DNA of 64,000 bases from Haliclystus octoradiatus (lineage: Eukaryota > Cnidaria > Staurozoa > Stauromedusae > Haliclystidae). Below the pieces are notes generated by a model. The model was not told where the DNA came from and searched no databases. It worked only from the letters and a program-made list of their open reading frames with translations. Both the position numbers and the translations under genes were made by a program. The stretch's first letter is position 1. Each line of letters opens with the position of its first letter. The stretch is from assembly GCA_916610825.1 (NCBI GenBank), contig OU744451.1, positions 6,617,345-6,681,344 of the forward strand, given 5' to 3'. Positions 37,903 to 52,900 of the stretch are shown here, piece after piece.

Positions 37903-40900
37903 GAGCTTATCAGTCACTCATAGCTAGATCATAGTGGGTAGATGTACAAAATTTCTAGATCATAGTGGGTATATGCACAACATTTTTAGACTACAGTGGG
38001 TATATTTACATTATTACTTGATCAAAGTAGGTAGATGTACATTATTTTTAGATCATTACTAGATCAGCCTGGATACAATGGACTCATTCCTAGATCATAG
38101 TGGGTATATTACCATTATTTCTACATCATAGTAGATATATTTACATTAATACTATATTATTACTAGATCAAAGTGGATACAATTGATTAATTGCTAGATC
38201 ATAGTTGGTATATGTACATTATTTCTAGATCATAGTGGGTATATGTACATTATTTCTAGATGATAGTGTGTAGATGTAACTGATTACTAGATCACTGTTA
38301 GATTACAGTTGACAAAAGTTTCTTCTTTCTAGATTATTCCTAGATCAGCGTGAATAAATTTGACTCATTGCTAGATCATAGTGTGTAGATGTACATAACT
38401 TTCAGGTCATAGCGGGTATATGTACATTATTTCTAAATCACATTGGGTAAATGTACATTCTTACTAGATCATAGTGGGTAGATGTACATTATTTCTAGAT
38501 CATTACTAGATCACTGTGGATACAATTGACTCATTGCTAGATCATAGTTGGTATATTACAATTATTGCTTCATAGTAGTGGAGAGATTTAGATTATCACT
38601 AAATCATTACTAGATCAAAGTTGGTACAAATGACTCATTGCCATATCATATTGGGTATATGTACATTATTTCTAGATCATAGTGGGTGAATGTACAATAC
38701 TACTGGATCATCAGTAATTCATAGTGGATACATGTTTGTTCTTTTTAGATCATAAATAGATAATAGAGCCTATCAGTCACTTATTACTAGATCATAGTGG
38801 GTAGATGTACATAATTTGTAGATCATAGTGGGTATATGCACAATATTTCTAGTTTACAGTGGGTAAATTTACATTATTACGTGATCATAGTGGGTAGATG
38901 TACATTATTTCTAAATATTACTATATCAGCCTGGATACAATTGACTCATTTTTAGATCATAGTAGGTATATTACCATTATTGCTACATCATAGTGGAGAG
39001 ATTTAGATTTTCACTAGATCATTACTAGATCAAAGTGGGTACATGTGACTCATTGCTATATCATAATGGGCATATGTACATTATTACTAGAACATAGTAG
39101 GTATATGTACAGTATTTCTAGATCATTACTAGATCAAAGTGGATACAATTGATTAATTGCTAGATCATAGTTGGTATATGTACATTATTTCTAGATCATA
39201 TTGGGTATATGCACAATATTTCTAGATTACAGTGGGTAAACTTACATTATTACTTGATCATAGTGGGTAAATGTAAATAATTTTCAGATCATAGCGTGTA
39301 TATGTACATTATTTCTAGATCATAGTGGGTATATGTACACTATTTCTAGATCATTGCCAGATCAGCGTGGATAAACTTGACTTACTGATATATCATATTG
39401 GGCATATGTACATTATTACTACACCATAATGGAGAGATTTAGATTATCACTAGATCATTACTAGATCAAAGTGGGTACAAGTGACTCATTGCTATATCAT
39501 ATTGGGTATATGTACATTATTACTAGATCATAGTGGGTGAATGTACAATACTATTGAATCATCAGTAATTGATAGTGGATACATGTTTGTTCTTTCTAGA
39601 TCATAAATAGATAATAGAGCCTATCAGTCACTTATTGCTAGATCATAGTTTCTGAATGTACATAATTTCTAGATTATAGTGGGTATATGCACAATATTTC
39701 TAGATTACAGTGGGTATATTTAAATTATTACTTGATCATAGTGGGTAGATGTACATGATTTCTAGATATTATTAGATCAGCCTGGATACAATTGATTCAT
39801 TGCTAGATCATAGTGGGTATATTACCATTATTGCTACATCATAGTGGAGAGATTTAGATTTTCACTAGATCATTACTAGATCAAAGTGGGTACATGCGAC
39901 TCATTGCTATATCATATTGGGCATATGTACATTATTACTAGAACATAGTGGGTATACGTACACTATTTCTAGATCATTGCCAGATCAGCGTGGATACACT
40001 TGCCTCATTGCTAGATCATAGTGGGTAGATGTAAATAATTTCTAGATCATAATGGGTATATGTACGTTATTTCTAGACCACAGTTGTATATGTACATTAC
40101 TTCTAGATCACATCGGGTATATGTACATTATTACTACATCATAGTGGGTTGATGTACATTATCTCCAGATCATTACTAGATCAGCGTGGATAAAATTTAC
40201 TCATTGCTAGAAGAAAGTGGGTATATTACCATTATTGCTACATCATAGTGGAGAGATTTCGATTTTCACTAGATCATTGCCAGATCAGCGTGGATACACT
40301 TGACTCATTGCTATATCATATTGGGCATATGTACATTATTACTAGATCATAGTGTGTAGATGTACAATGCTATTGGATCATCAGTAGGTCATAGAGGATA
40401 AATGCTTGTTCTTTCTAGATCATATATAGATAATAGAGCTTATCAGTCACTCATTGCTAGATCATAGTGGGTAGATGTACATAATTTCTAGATCATAGTG
40501 GGTATAGGCACAACATTTTTAGACTACAGTGGGTATATTTACATTATTACTTGATCAAAGTGGGTAGATGTACATTATTTTTAGATCATTACTAGATCAG
40601 CCTGGATACAATGGACTCATTCCTAGATCATAGTGGGTATATTACCATTATTTCTACATCATAGTAGATATATTTACATTAATACTATATTATTACTAGA
40701 TCAAAGTGGATACAATTGATTAATTGCTAGATCATAGTGGGTATATGTACATTATTTCTAGATCATAGTTGGTATATGTACATTATTTCTAGATGATAGT
40801 GTGTAGATGTAACTCATTACTAGATCACATTTAGATTACAGTTGACAAAAATTTCTTCTTTCTAGATTATTCCTAGATCAGCGTGAATAAATTTGCCTCA

Positions 40901-43510
40901 TTGCTAGATCATAGTGTGCAGATGTACATAACTTTCAGGTCATAGCGGGTATATGTACATTATTTCTAAATCACATTGGGTAAATGTACATACTTACTAG
41001 ATCATAGTGGGTAGATGTACATTATTTTTAGATCATTACTAGATCACCGTGGATACAATTGACTCATTGCTAGATCATAGTTGGTATATTACAATTATTG
41101 CTACATAATAGTGGAGAGATTTAGATTATCACTAAATCATTACTAGATCAAAGTGGGTACAAGTGACTCATTGCCATATCATATTGGGTATATGTACATT
41201 ATTACTAGATCATAGTGGGTGAATGTACAATACTACTGGATCATCAGTAATTCATAGTGGATACATGTTTGTTCTTTTTAGATCATAAATAGATAATAGA
41301 GCCTATCAGTCAGTTATTACTAGATCATAGTGGGTAGATGTAGATAATTTCTATATCATAGTGGGTATATGCACAATATTTCTAGATTACAGTGGGTAAA
41401 TTTACATTATTACTTGATCATAGTGGGTAGATGTACATTATTTCTAGATATTACTAGATCAGCCTGGATACAATTGACTCATTGTTAGATCATAGTAGGT
41501 ATATTACCATTATTGCTACATCATAGTGGAGAGATTTAGATTTTCACTAGATAATTACTAGATCAAAGTGGGTACATGTGACTCATTGCTATATCATAAT
41601 GGGCATATGTACATTATTACTAGAACATAATGGGTATATGTACAGTATTTCTAGATCATTACTAGATCAAAGTGGATACAATTGATTAATTGCTAGATCA
41701 TAGTTGGTATATGTACATTACTTCTAGATCATATTGGGTATATGAACAATATTTCTAGATTACAGTGGGTAAATTTACATTATTACTTGATCATAGTGGG
41801 TAAATGTACATAATTTTCAGATCATAGCGTGTATATGTACATTATTTCTAGATCATAGTGGGTATATGTACACTATTTCTAGATCATTGCCAGATCAGCG
41901 TGGATAAACCTGACTTACTGATATATCATATTGGGCATATGTACATTATTACTACATCATAATGGAGAGATTTAGATTATCACTAGATCATTACTAGATC
42001 AAAGTGGGTACAAGTGACTCATTGCTATATCATATTGGGTATATGTACATTATTACTAGATCATAGTGGGTGAATGTACAATACTATTGAATCATCAGTA
42101 ATTGATAGTGGATACATGTTTGTTCTTTCTAGATCATAAAAAGATAATAGAGCCTATCAGTCACTTATTGCTAGATCATAGTTTGTGAATGTACATAATT
42201 TCTAGATCATAGTGGGTATATGCACAATATTTCTAGATTACAGTGGGTATATTTACAATATTACTTGATCATAGTGGGTAGATGTACATGATTTCTAGAT
42301 ATTATTAGATCAGCATGGATACAATTGATTCATTGCTAGATCAAAGTGGGTATATTACCATTATTGCTACATCATAGTGGAGAGATTTAGATTTTCACTA
42401 GATCATTACTAGATCAAAGTGGGTACATGCGACTCATTGCTATATCATATTGGGCATATTTACATTATTACTAGAACATAGTGGGTATACGTACACTATT
42501 TCTAGATCATTGCCAGATCAGCGTGGATACACTTGCCTCATTGCTAGATCATAGTGGGTAGATGTAAATAATTTCTAGATTATAATGGGTATATGTACGT
42601 TATTTCTAGACCACAGTGGTATATATACATTACTTCTAGATCACATCGGGTATATGTACATTATTACTACATCATAGTGGGTTGATGTACATTATCTCCA
42701 GATCATCACTAGATCAGCGTGGATAAAATTTACTCATTGCTAGAAGAAAGTGGGTATATTACCATTATTGCTACATCATAGTTGGGAGATTTCGATTTTC
42801 ACTAGATCATTGCCAGATCAGCGTGGATACACTTGACTCATTGCTATATCATATTGGGCACATGTACATTATTACTAGATCATAGTGTGTAGATGTACAA
42901 TGCTATTGGATCATCAGTAGGTCATAGAGGATAAATGCTTGTTCTTTCTAGATCATATATAGATAATAGAGCTTATCAGTCACTCATTGCTAGATCATAG
43001 TGGGTAGATGTACATAATTTCTAGATCATAGTGGGTATAGGCACAACATTTTTAGACTACAGTGGGTATATTTACATTATTACTTGATCAAAGTGGGTAG
43101 ATGTACATTATTTTTAGATCATTACTAGATCAGCCTGGATACAATGGACTCATTCCTAGATCATAGTGGGTATATTACCATTATTTCTACATCATAGTAG
43201 ATATATTTACATTAATACAATATTATTACTAGATCAAAGTGGATACAATTGATTAATTGCTAGATCATAGTGGGTATATGTACATTATTTTTAAATCATA
43301 GTGGGTATATGTACATTATTTCTAGATGATAGTGTGTAGATGTAACTGATTACTAGATCACTGTTAGATTACAGTTGACAAAAGTTTCATCTTTCTAGAT
43401 TATTCCTAGATCAGCGTGAATAAATTTGACTCATTGCTAGATCATAGTGTGTAGATGTACATAACTTTCAGGTCATAGCGGGTATATGTACATTATTTCT
43501 AAATCACATT
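37903..43510. repeat. 2533-bp higher-order repeat, second cluster
   Basis: Full units 37903-40435 and 40436-42968 plus a partial third, again 2533 bp apart. The whole cluster parallels the first at a shift of 8911 bp (28992/37903, 31525/40436, 34058/42969, and the rare GTATAGGCAC at 31591/40502). The 40436 unit carries a private AACTCATTACTAGATCACAT variant that reappears at 62025. Confidence 0.83.
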
Positions 43511-44600
43511 GGGTAAATTTACATTATTACTTGATCATAGTGGGTAGATGTACATTATTTGTAGATATTACTAGATCAGCCTGGATACAATTGACTCATT
43601 GCTAGATCATAGTAGGTATATTACTATCATTGTTACATCATATTGGAGAGATTTAGATTTTCACTAGATCATTACTAGATCAAAGTGGGTACATGTGACT
43701 CATTGCTATATCATAATGGGCATATGTACATTATTACTAGAACATAGTGGGTATATGTACCGTACTTCTAGATCATTACTAGATCAAAGTGGATACAATT
43801 GATTAATTGCTAGATCATAGTGGGTATATGTACATTATTTCTAGGTCATAGTGGTTATATGTACACTATTTCTAGATCATTGCCAGATCAGCGTGGATAA
43901 ACTTGACTTATTGCTATATCATATTGGGCATATGTACATTATTACTAGATCATAGTGTGGAGATGTACAATACTATTGGATCATCAGTAGGTCATAGTGG
44001 ATAAATTCTTGTTCCTTCTAGATCATACATAGATAATAGAGCTTACCAGTCACTTATTGCTAGATCATAGTGTGTAGATGTAACTGATTACTAGATCACT
44101 GTTAGATTACAGTTGACAAAAGTTTTTTCTTTCTAGAACATTCCTAGATCAGCGTGAATACACTTGACTCATTGCTAGATCATAGTTGGTAGATGCATAT
44201 AGATTTCAGATCATAGCGTGTATATGTACATTATTTCTAGATCATAGTGGGAATATGTACACTATTTCTAGATCATTGCCAGATCAGCGTGGATAATCTC
44301 GACTTACTGATATATCATAGTGGGCATATGTACATTATTACTACATCATAATGGAGGGATTTAGATTATCACTAGATCATTACTAGATCAAAGTGGGTAC
44401 AAGTGACTCATTGCTATATCATATTGGGTATATGTACATTATTACTAGATCATAGTGGGTGAATGTACAATACTATTGAATCATCAGTAATTGATAGTGG
44501 ATACATGTTTGTTTTTTCTAGATCATAAATAGATAATAGAGCCTATCAGTCACTTATTGCTAGATCATAGTTTGTAGATGTACATAATTTCTAGATCGTA

Positions 44601-45489
44601 GTGGGTGAATGTACAATACTACTGGATGATCAGTAATTCATAGTGGATACATGTTTGTTCTTTTTAGATCATAAATAGATAATAGAGCCTATCAGTCACT
44701 TATTACTAGATCATAGTGGGTAGATGTACATAATTTCTAGATCATAATGGGTATATGTACGTTATTTCTAGACCACAGTGGTATATGTACATTACTTCTA
44801 GATCACATTGGGTATATGTACATTATTACTACATCATATTGGGTTGATGTAAATTATCTCCAGATCATTACTAGATCAGCGTGGATAAAATTTACTCATT
44901 GCTAGAAAAAAGTGGGTATATTACCATTATTGCTACATCATAGTGGAGAGATTTCGATTTTCACTAGATCATTGCCAGATCAGCGTGGATACACTTGACT
45001 CATTGCTATATCATATTGGGCATATGTACATTATTACTAAATCATAGTGGGTGAATGTACAATACTACTGGATGATCAGTAATTCATAGTGGATACATGT
45101 TTGTTCTTTTTAGATCATAAATAGATAATAGAGCCTATCAGTCACTTATTACTAGATCATAGTGGGTAGATGTACATAATTTCTAGATCATAATGGGTAT
45201 ATGTACGTTATTTCTAGACCACAGTGGTATATGTACATTACTTCTAGATCACATTGGGTATATGTACATTATTACTACATCATATTGGGTTGATGTAAAT
45301 TATCTCCAGATCATTACTAGATCAGCGTGGATAAAATTTACTCATTGCTAGAAAAAAGTGGGTATATTACCATTATTGCTACATCATAGTGGAGAGATTT
45401 CGATTTTCACTAGATCATTGCCAGATCAGCGTGGATACACTTGACTCATTGCTATATCATATTGGGCATATGTACATTATTACTAGATC
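44601..45489. repeat. 446-bp tandem doublet, first occurrence
   Basis: GTGGGTGAAT followed by the variant ACTGGATGATCAG occurs at 44601 and 45047, with near-identical sequence between. The second copy changes to GTGTGTAGATG at about 45489. This variant doublet occurs nowhere else except the paralogue 3697 bp on. Confidence 0.82.
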
Positions 45490-48297
45490 ATAGTGTGTAG
45501 ATGTACATTATTTCTAGATCACATTTTTTATATGTACATTCTTACTAAATCATAGTGGGTAGATGTACATTATTTCTAGATCATTGTCAGATCAGCGTGG
45601 ATACACCTGACTCATTGCTATATCATATTGGGCATATGTACATTATTACTACATCATAATGGAGGGATTTAGATTATCACTAGATCATTACTAGATCAAA
45701 GTGGCTACAAGTGACTCATTGCTATATCATATTGGGTATATGTACATTATTACTAGATCATAGTGGGTGAATGTACAATACTATTGAATCATCAGTAATT
45801 GATAGTGGATACATGTTTGTTCTTTCTAGATCATAAATAGATAATAGAGCCTATCAGTCACTTATTGCTAGATCATAGTTTGTAGATGTACATAATTTCT
45901 AGATCGTAGTGGGTATATGCACAATATTTCTAGATTACAGTTGGTATACTTACATTATTACTTGATCATAGTGGGTAGATGTACATGATTTCTAGATATT
46001 ATTAGATCAGCCTGGATACAATTGATTCATTGCTAGATCATAGTGGGTATATTACCATTATTGCTACATCATAGTGGAGAGATTTAGATTTTCACTAGAT
46101 CATTACTAGATCAAAGTGGGTACATGCGAGTCATTGCTATATCATATTGAGCATATGTACATTATTACTAGAACATAGTGGGTATACGTACACTGTTTCT
46201 AGATCATTGCCAGATCAACGTTGATACACTTGCCTCATTGCTAGATCATAGTGGGTAGATGTAAATAATTTCTAGATCATAATGGGTATATGTACGTTAT
46301 TTCTAGACAACAGTGGTATATGTACATTACTTCTAGATCACATTGGGTATATGTACATTATTACTACATCATATTGGGTTGATGTACATTATCTCCAGAT
46401 CATTACTAGATCAGCGTGGATAAAATTTACTCATTGCTAGAAGAAAGTGGGTATATTACCATTATTGCTACATCATAGTGGAGAGATTTCGATTTTCATT
46501 AGATCATTGCCAGATCAGCGTGGATACACTTGACTCATTGCTATATCATATTGGGCATATGTACATTATTCCTAGATCATAGTGTGTAGATGTACAATGA
46601 TATTGGATCATCAGTAGGTCATAGAGGATAAATGCTTGTTCTTTCTAGATCATATATAGATAATAGAGCTTATCAGTCACTCATTGCTAGATCATAGTGG
46701 GTAGATGTACATAATTTCTAGATCATAGTGGGTATATGCACAACATTTTTAGACTACAGTGGGTATATTTACATTATTACTTGATCAAAGTGGGTAGATG
46801 TACATTATTTTTAGATCATTACTAGATCAGCCTGGATACAATGGACTCATTCCTAGATCATAGTGGGTATATTACCATTATTTCTACATCATAGTAGATA
46901 TATTTACATTAATACAATATTATTACTAGATCAAAGTGGATACAATTGATTAATTGCTAGATCGTAGTGGGTATATGTACATTATTTTTAAATCATAGTG
47001 GGTATATGTACATTATTTCTAGATGATAGTGTGTAGATGTAACTGATTACTAGATCACTGTTAGATTACAGTTGACAAAAGTTTCATCTTTCTAGATTAT
47101 TCCTAGATCAGCGTGAATAAATTTGACTCATTGCTAGATCATAGTGTGTAGATGTACATAACTTTCAGGTCATAGCGGGTATATGTACATTATTTCTAAA
47201 TCACATTGGGTAAATTTACATTATTACTTGATCATAGTGGGTAGATGTACATTATTTGTAGATATTACTAGATCAGCCTGGATACAATTGACTCATTGCT
47301 AGATCATAGTAGGTATATTACTATCATTGTTACATCATATTGGAGAGATTTAGATTTTCACTAGATCATTACTAGATCAAAGTGGGTACATGTGACTCAT
47401 TGCTATATCATAATGGGCATATGTACATTATTACTAGAACATAGTGGGTATATGTACCGTACTTCTAGATCATTACTAGATCAAAGTGGATACAATTGAT
47501 TAATTGCTAGATCATAGTGGGTATATGTACATTATTTCTAGGTCATAGTGGTTATATGTACACTATTTCTAGATCATTGCCAGATCAGCGTGGATAAACT
47601 TGACTTATTGCTATATCATATTGGGCATATGTACATTATTACTAGATCATAGTGTGGAGATGTACAATACTATTGGATCATCAGTAGGTCATAGTGGATA
47701 AATTCTTGTTCCTTCTAGATCATACATAGATAATAGAGCCTACCAGTCACTTATTGCTAGATCATAGTGTGTAGATGTAACTGATTACTAGATCACTGTT
47801 AGATTACAGTTGACAAAAGTTTTTTCTTTCTAGAACATTCCTAGATCAGCGTGAATACACTTGACTCATTGCTAGATCATAGTTGGTAGATGCATATAGA
47901 TTTCAGATCATAGCGTGTATATGTACATTATTTCTAGATCATAGTGGGTATATGTACACTATTTCTAGATCATTGCCAGATCAGCGTGGATAATCTCGAC
48001 TTACTGATATATCATAGTGGGCATATGTACATTATTACTACATCATAATGGAGGGATTTAGATTATCACTAGATCATTACTAGATCAAAGTGGGTACAAG
48101 TGACTCATTGCTATATCATATTGGGTATATGTACATTATTACTAGATCATAGTGGGTGAATGTACAATACTATTGAATCATCAGTAATTGATAGTGGATA
48201 CATGTTTGTTTTTTCTAGATCATAAATAGATAATAGAGCCTATCAGTCACTTATTGCTAGATCATAGTTTGTAGATGTACATAATTTCTAGATCGTA

Positions 48298-49186
48298 GTG
48301 GGTGAATGTACAATACTACTGGATGATCAGTAATTCATAGTGGATACATGTTTGTTCTTTTTAGATCATAAATAGATAATAGAGCCTATCAGTCACTTAT
48401 TACTAGATCATAGTGGGTAGATGTACATAATTTCTAGATCATAATGGGTATATGTACGTTATTTCTAGACCACAGTGGTATATGTACATTACTTCTAGAT
48501 CACATTGGGTATATGTACATTATTACTACATCATATTGGGTTGATGTAAATTATCTCCAGATCATTACTAGATCAGCGTGGATAAAATTTACTCATTGCT
48601 AGAAAAAAGTGGGTATATTACCATTATTGCTACATCATAGTGGAGAGATTTCGATTTTCACTAGATCATTGCCAGATCAGCGTGGATACACTTGACTCAT
48701 TGCTATATCATATTGGGCATATGTACATTATTACTAAATCATAGTGGGTGAATGTACAATACTACTGGATGATCAGTAATTCATAGTGGATACATGTTTG
48801 TTCTTTTTAGATCATAAATAGATAATAGAGCCTATCAGTCACTTATTACTAGATCATAGTGGGTAGATGTACATAATTTCTAGATCATAATGGGTATATG
48901 TACGTTATTTCTAGACCACAGTGGTATATGTACAATACTTCTAGATCACATTGGGTATATGTACATTATTACTACATCATATTGGGTTGATGTAAATTAT
49001 CTCCAGATCATTACTAGATCAGCGTGGATAAAATTTACTCATTGCTAGAAAAAAGTGGGTATATTACCATTATTGCTACATCATAGTGGAGAGATTTCGA
49101 TTTTCACTAGATCATTGCCAGATCAGCGTGGATACACTTGACTCATTGCTATATCATATTGGGCATATGTACATTATTACTAGATC
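48298..49186. repeat. 446-bp tandem doublet, second occurrence
   Basis: Same doublet at 48298 and 48744, 3697 bp after the first occurrence. The doublet was therefore present before the 3697-bp unit was duplicated. Confidence 0.82.
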
Positions 49187-49964
49187 ATAGTGTGTAGATG
49201 TACATTATTTCTAGATCACATTTTTTATATGTACATTCTTACTAAATCATAGTGGGTAGATGTACATTATTTCTAGATCATTGTCAGATCAGCGTGGATA
49301 CACCTGACTCATTGCTATATCATATTGGGCATATGTACATTATTACTACATCATAATGGAGGGATTTAGATTATCACTAGATCATTACTAGATCAAAGTG
49401 GGTACAAGTGACTCATTGCTATATCATATTGGGTATATGTACATTATTACTAGATCATAGTGGGTGAATGTACAATACTATTGAATCATCAGTAATTGAT
49501 AGTGGATACATGTTTGTTCTTTCTAGATCATAAATAGATAATAGAGCCTATCAGTCACTTATTGCTAGATCATAGTTTGTAGATGTACATAATTTCTAGA
49601 TCGTAGTGGGTATATGCACAATATTTCTAGATTACAGTTGGTATACTTACATTATTAATTGATCATAGTGGGTAGATGTACATGATTTCTAGATATTATT
49701 AGATCAGCCTGGATACAATTGATTCATTGCTAGATCATAGTGGGTATATTACCATTATTGCTACATCATAGTGGAGAGATTTAGATTTTCACTAGATCAT
49801 TACTAGATCAAAGTGGGTACATGCGAGTCATTGCTATATCATATTGAGCATATTTACATTATTACTAGATCATAGTGTGTAGATGTACAATGATATTGGA
49901 TCATCAGTAGGTCATAGAGGATAAATGCTTGTTCTTTCTAGATCATATATAGATAATAATAATA

Positions 49965-52900
49965 GAGCTTATCAGTCACTCATTGCTAGATCATAGTGGG
50001 TAGATGTACATAATTTCTAGATCATAGTGGGTATATGCACAACATTTTTAGACTACAGTGAGTATATTTACATTATCACTTGATCAAAGTAGGTAGATGT
50101 ACATTATTTTTAGATCATTACTAGATCAGCCTGGATACAATGGACTCATTCCTAGATCATAGTGGGTATATTACCATTATTGCTACATCATAGTAGATAT
50201 ATTTACATTAATACTATATTATTACTAGATCAAAGTGGATATAATTGATTAATTGCTAGATCGTAGTGGGTATATGTACATTATTTCTAAATCATAGTGG
50301 GTATATGTACATTATTTCTAGATGATAGTGTGTAGATGTAACTGATTACTAGATCACTGTTAGATTACAGTTGACAAAAGTTTCTTCTTTCTAGAACATT
50401 CCTAGATCAGCCTGAATAAACTTGACTCATTGCTAGATCATAGTGGGTAGATGTACATAATTTCTAGATCATAATGGGTATATGTACATTATTTCTAGAT
50501 CACATTTTTTATATGTACATTCTTACTAAATCATAGTGGGTAGATGTACATTATTTCTAGATCATTGTCAGATCAGCGTGGATACACCTGACTCATTGCT
50601 ATATCATATTGGGCATAGGTGAATCATTACTAGATCATAGTGTGTAGATGTACAATGCTATTGGATCATCAGTAGGTCATAGAGGATAAATGCCTGTTCT
50701 TTCTAGATCATATATCGATAATAGAGCTTAGCAGTCACTTATTGCTAGATCATAGTGTGTAGATGTAACTGATTACTAGATCACTGTTAGATTACAGTTG
50801 ACAAAAGTTTTTTCTTTCTAGAACATTCCTAGATCAGCGTGAATACACTTGACTCATTGCTAGATCATAGTTGGTAGATGTACATAATTCTCAGATCATA
50901 GCGTGTATATGTACATTGTTTCTAGATCATTGCCAGATCAGCGTGGATAAACTTGACTTACTGATATATCATAGTGGGCATATGTACATTATTACTACAT
51001 CATAATGGAGAGATTTAGATTATCACTAGATCATTACTAGATCAAAGTGGGTACAAGTGACTCATTGCTATATCATATTGGGTACATGTACATTATTACT
51101 AGATCATAGTGGGTGAATGTACAATACTATTGAATCATCAGTAATTGATAGTGGATACATGTTTGTTCTTTCTAGATCATAAATAGATAATAGAGCCTAT
51201 CAGTCACTTATTGCTAGATCATAGTTTGTAGATGTACATAATTTCTAGATCATAGTGGGTATATGCACAATATTTCTAGATTACAGTGGTTATATTTACA
51301 TTATTACTTGATCATAGTGGGTAGATGTACATGATTTCTAGATATTATTAGATCAGCCTGGATACAATTGATTCATTGCTAGATCATAGTGGGTATATTA
51401 CCATTATTGCTACATCATAGTGGAGAGATTTAGATTTTCACTACATCATTACTAGATCAAAGTGGGTACATGCAAGTCATTGCTATATCATATTGGGCAT
51501 ATGTACATTATTACTAGAACATAGTGGGTATACGTACACTATTTCTAGATCATTGCCAGATCAGCGTGGATACACTTGCCTCATTGCTAGATCATAGTGG
51601 GTAGATGTAAATAATTTCTAGATCATAATGGGTATATGTTCATTATTACTACATCATAGTGGGTTGATGTACATTATCTCCAGATCATTACTAGATCAGC
51701 GTGGATAAAATTTACTCATTGCTAGAAAAAAGTGGGTATATTACCATTATTGCTACATCATAGTGGAGAGATTTCGATTTTCACTAGATCATTGCCAGAT
51801 CAGCGTGGATACACTTGACTCATTGCTATATCATATTGGGCATATGTACATTATTACTAGATCATAGTGTGTAGATGTACATTATTTCTAGATCACATTT
51901 TTTATATGTACATTCTTACTAAATCATAGTGGGTAGATGTACATTATTTCTAGATCATTGTCAGATCAGCGTGGATACACCTGACTCATTGCTATATCAT
52001 ATTGGGCATATGTACATTATTACTACATCATAATGGAGGGATTTAGATTATCACTAGATCATTACTAGATCAAAGTGGGTACAAGTGACTCATTGCTATA
52101 TCATATTGGGTATATGTACATTATTACTAGATCATAGTGGGTGAATGTACAATACTATTGAATCATCAGTAATTGATAGTGGATACATGTTTGTTCTTTC
52201 TAGATCATAAACAGATAATAGAGCCTATCAGTCACTTATTGCTCGATCATAGTTTGTAGATGTACATAATTTCTAGATCGTAGTGGGTATATGCACAATA
52301 TTTCTAGATTACAGTTGGTATACTTACATTATTACTTGATCATAGTGGGTAGATGTACATGATTTCTAGATATTATTAGATCAGCCTGGATACAATTGAT
52401 TCATTGCTAGATCATAGTGGGTATATTACCATTATTGCTACATCATAGTGGAGAGATTTAGATTTTCACTAGATCATTACTAGATCAAAGTGGGTACATG
52501 CGAGTCATTGCTATATCATATTGAGCATATGTACATTATTACTAGAACATAGTGGGTATACGTACACTGTTTCTAGATCATTGCCAGATCAACGTTGATA
52601 CACTTGCCTCATTGCTAGATCATAGTGGGTAGATGTAAATAATTTCTAGATCATAATGGGTATATGTACGTTATTTCTAGACAACAGTGGTATATGTACA
52701 TTACTTCTAGATCACATTGGGTATATGTACATTATTACTACATCATATTGGGTTGATGTACATTATCTCCAGATCATTACTAGATCAGCGTGGATAAAAT
52801 TTACTCATTGCTAGAAGAAAGTGGGTATATTACCATTATTGCTACATCATAGTGGAGAGATTTCGATTTTCATTAGATCATTGCCAGATCAGCGTGGATA

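Larger units (their letters stand above)
42969..49861. repeat. 3697-bp higher-order repeat, two units
   Basis: 42969-46665 and 46666 to about 49861 match at a shift of 3697 bp. Landmarks: GAGCTTATCAG at 42969/46666, the rare AGATGCATAT at 44191/47888, and GAAAAAAGTG at 45351/49048. The second copy ends abruptly at about 49861, where CATATTGAGCATATTTACATT leads into a different monomer. Each unit contains an internal 446-bp doublet. Confidence 0.83.

Noticed and set aside
44180-44220. GATGCATATAGATTTCAG segment as a separate inserted element
   Set aside because: It is only a diverged monomer in register with neighbours and is repeated at 47888 as part of the 3697-bp unit.
49953-49963. Microsatellite locus (ATAATAATA)
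   Set aside because: It is just a six-base expansion of the AGATAATAGAG sequence present in every equivalent monomer; mentioned within the 3075-bp repeat only.
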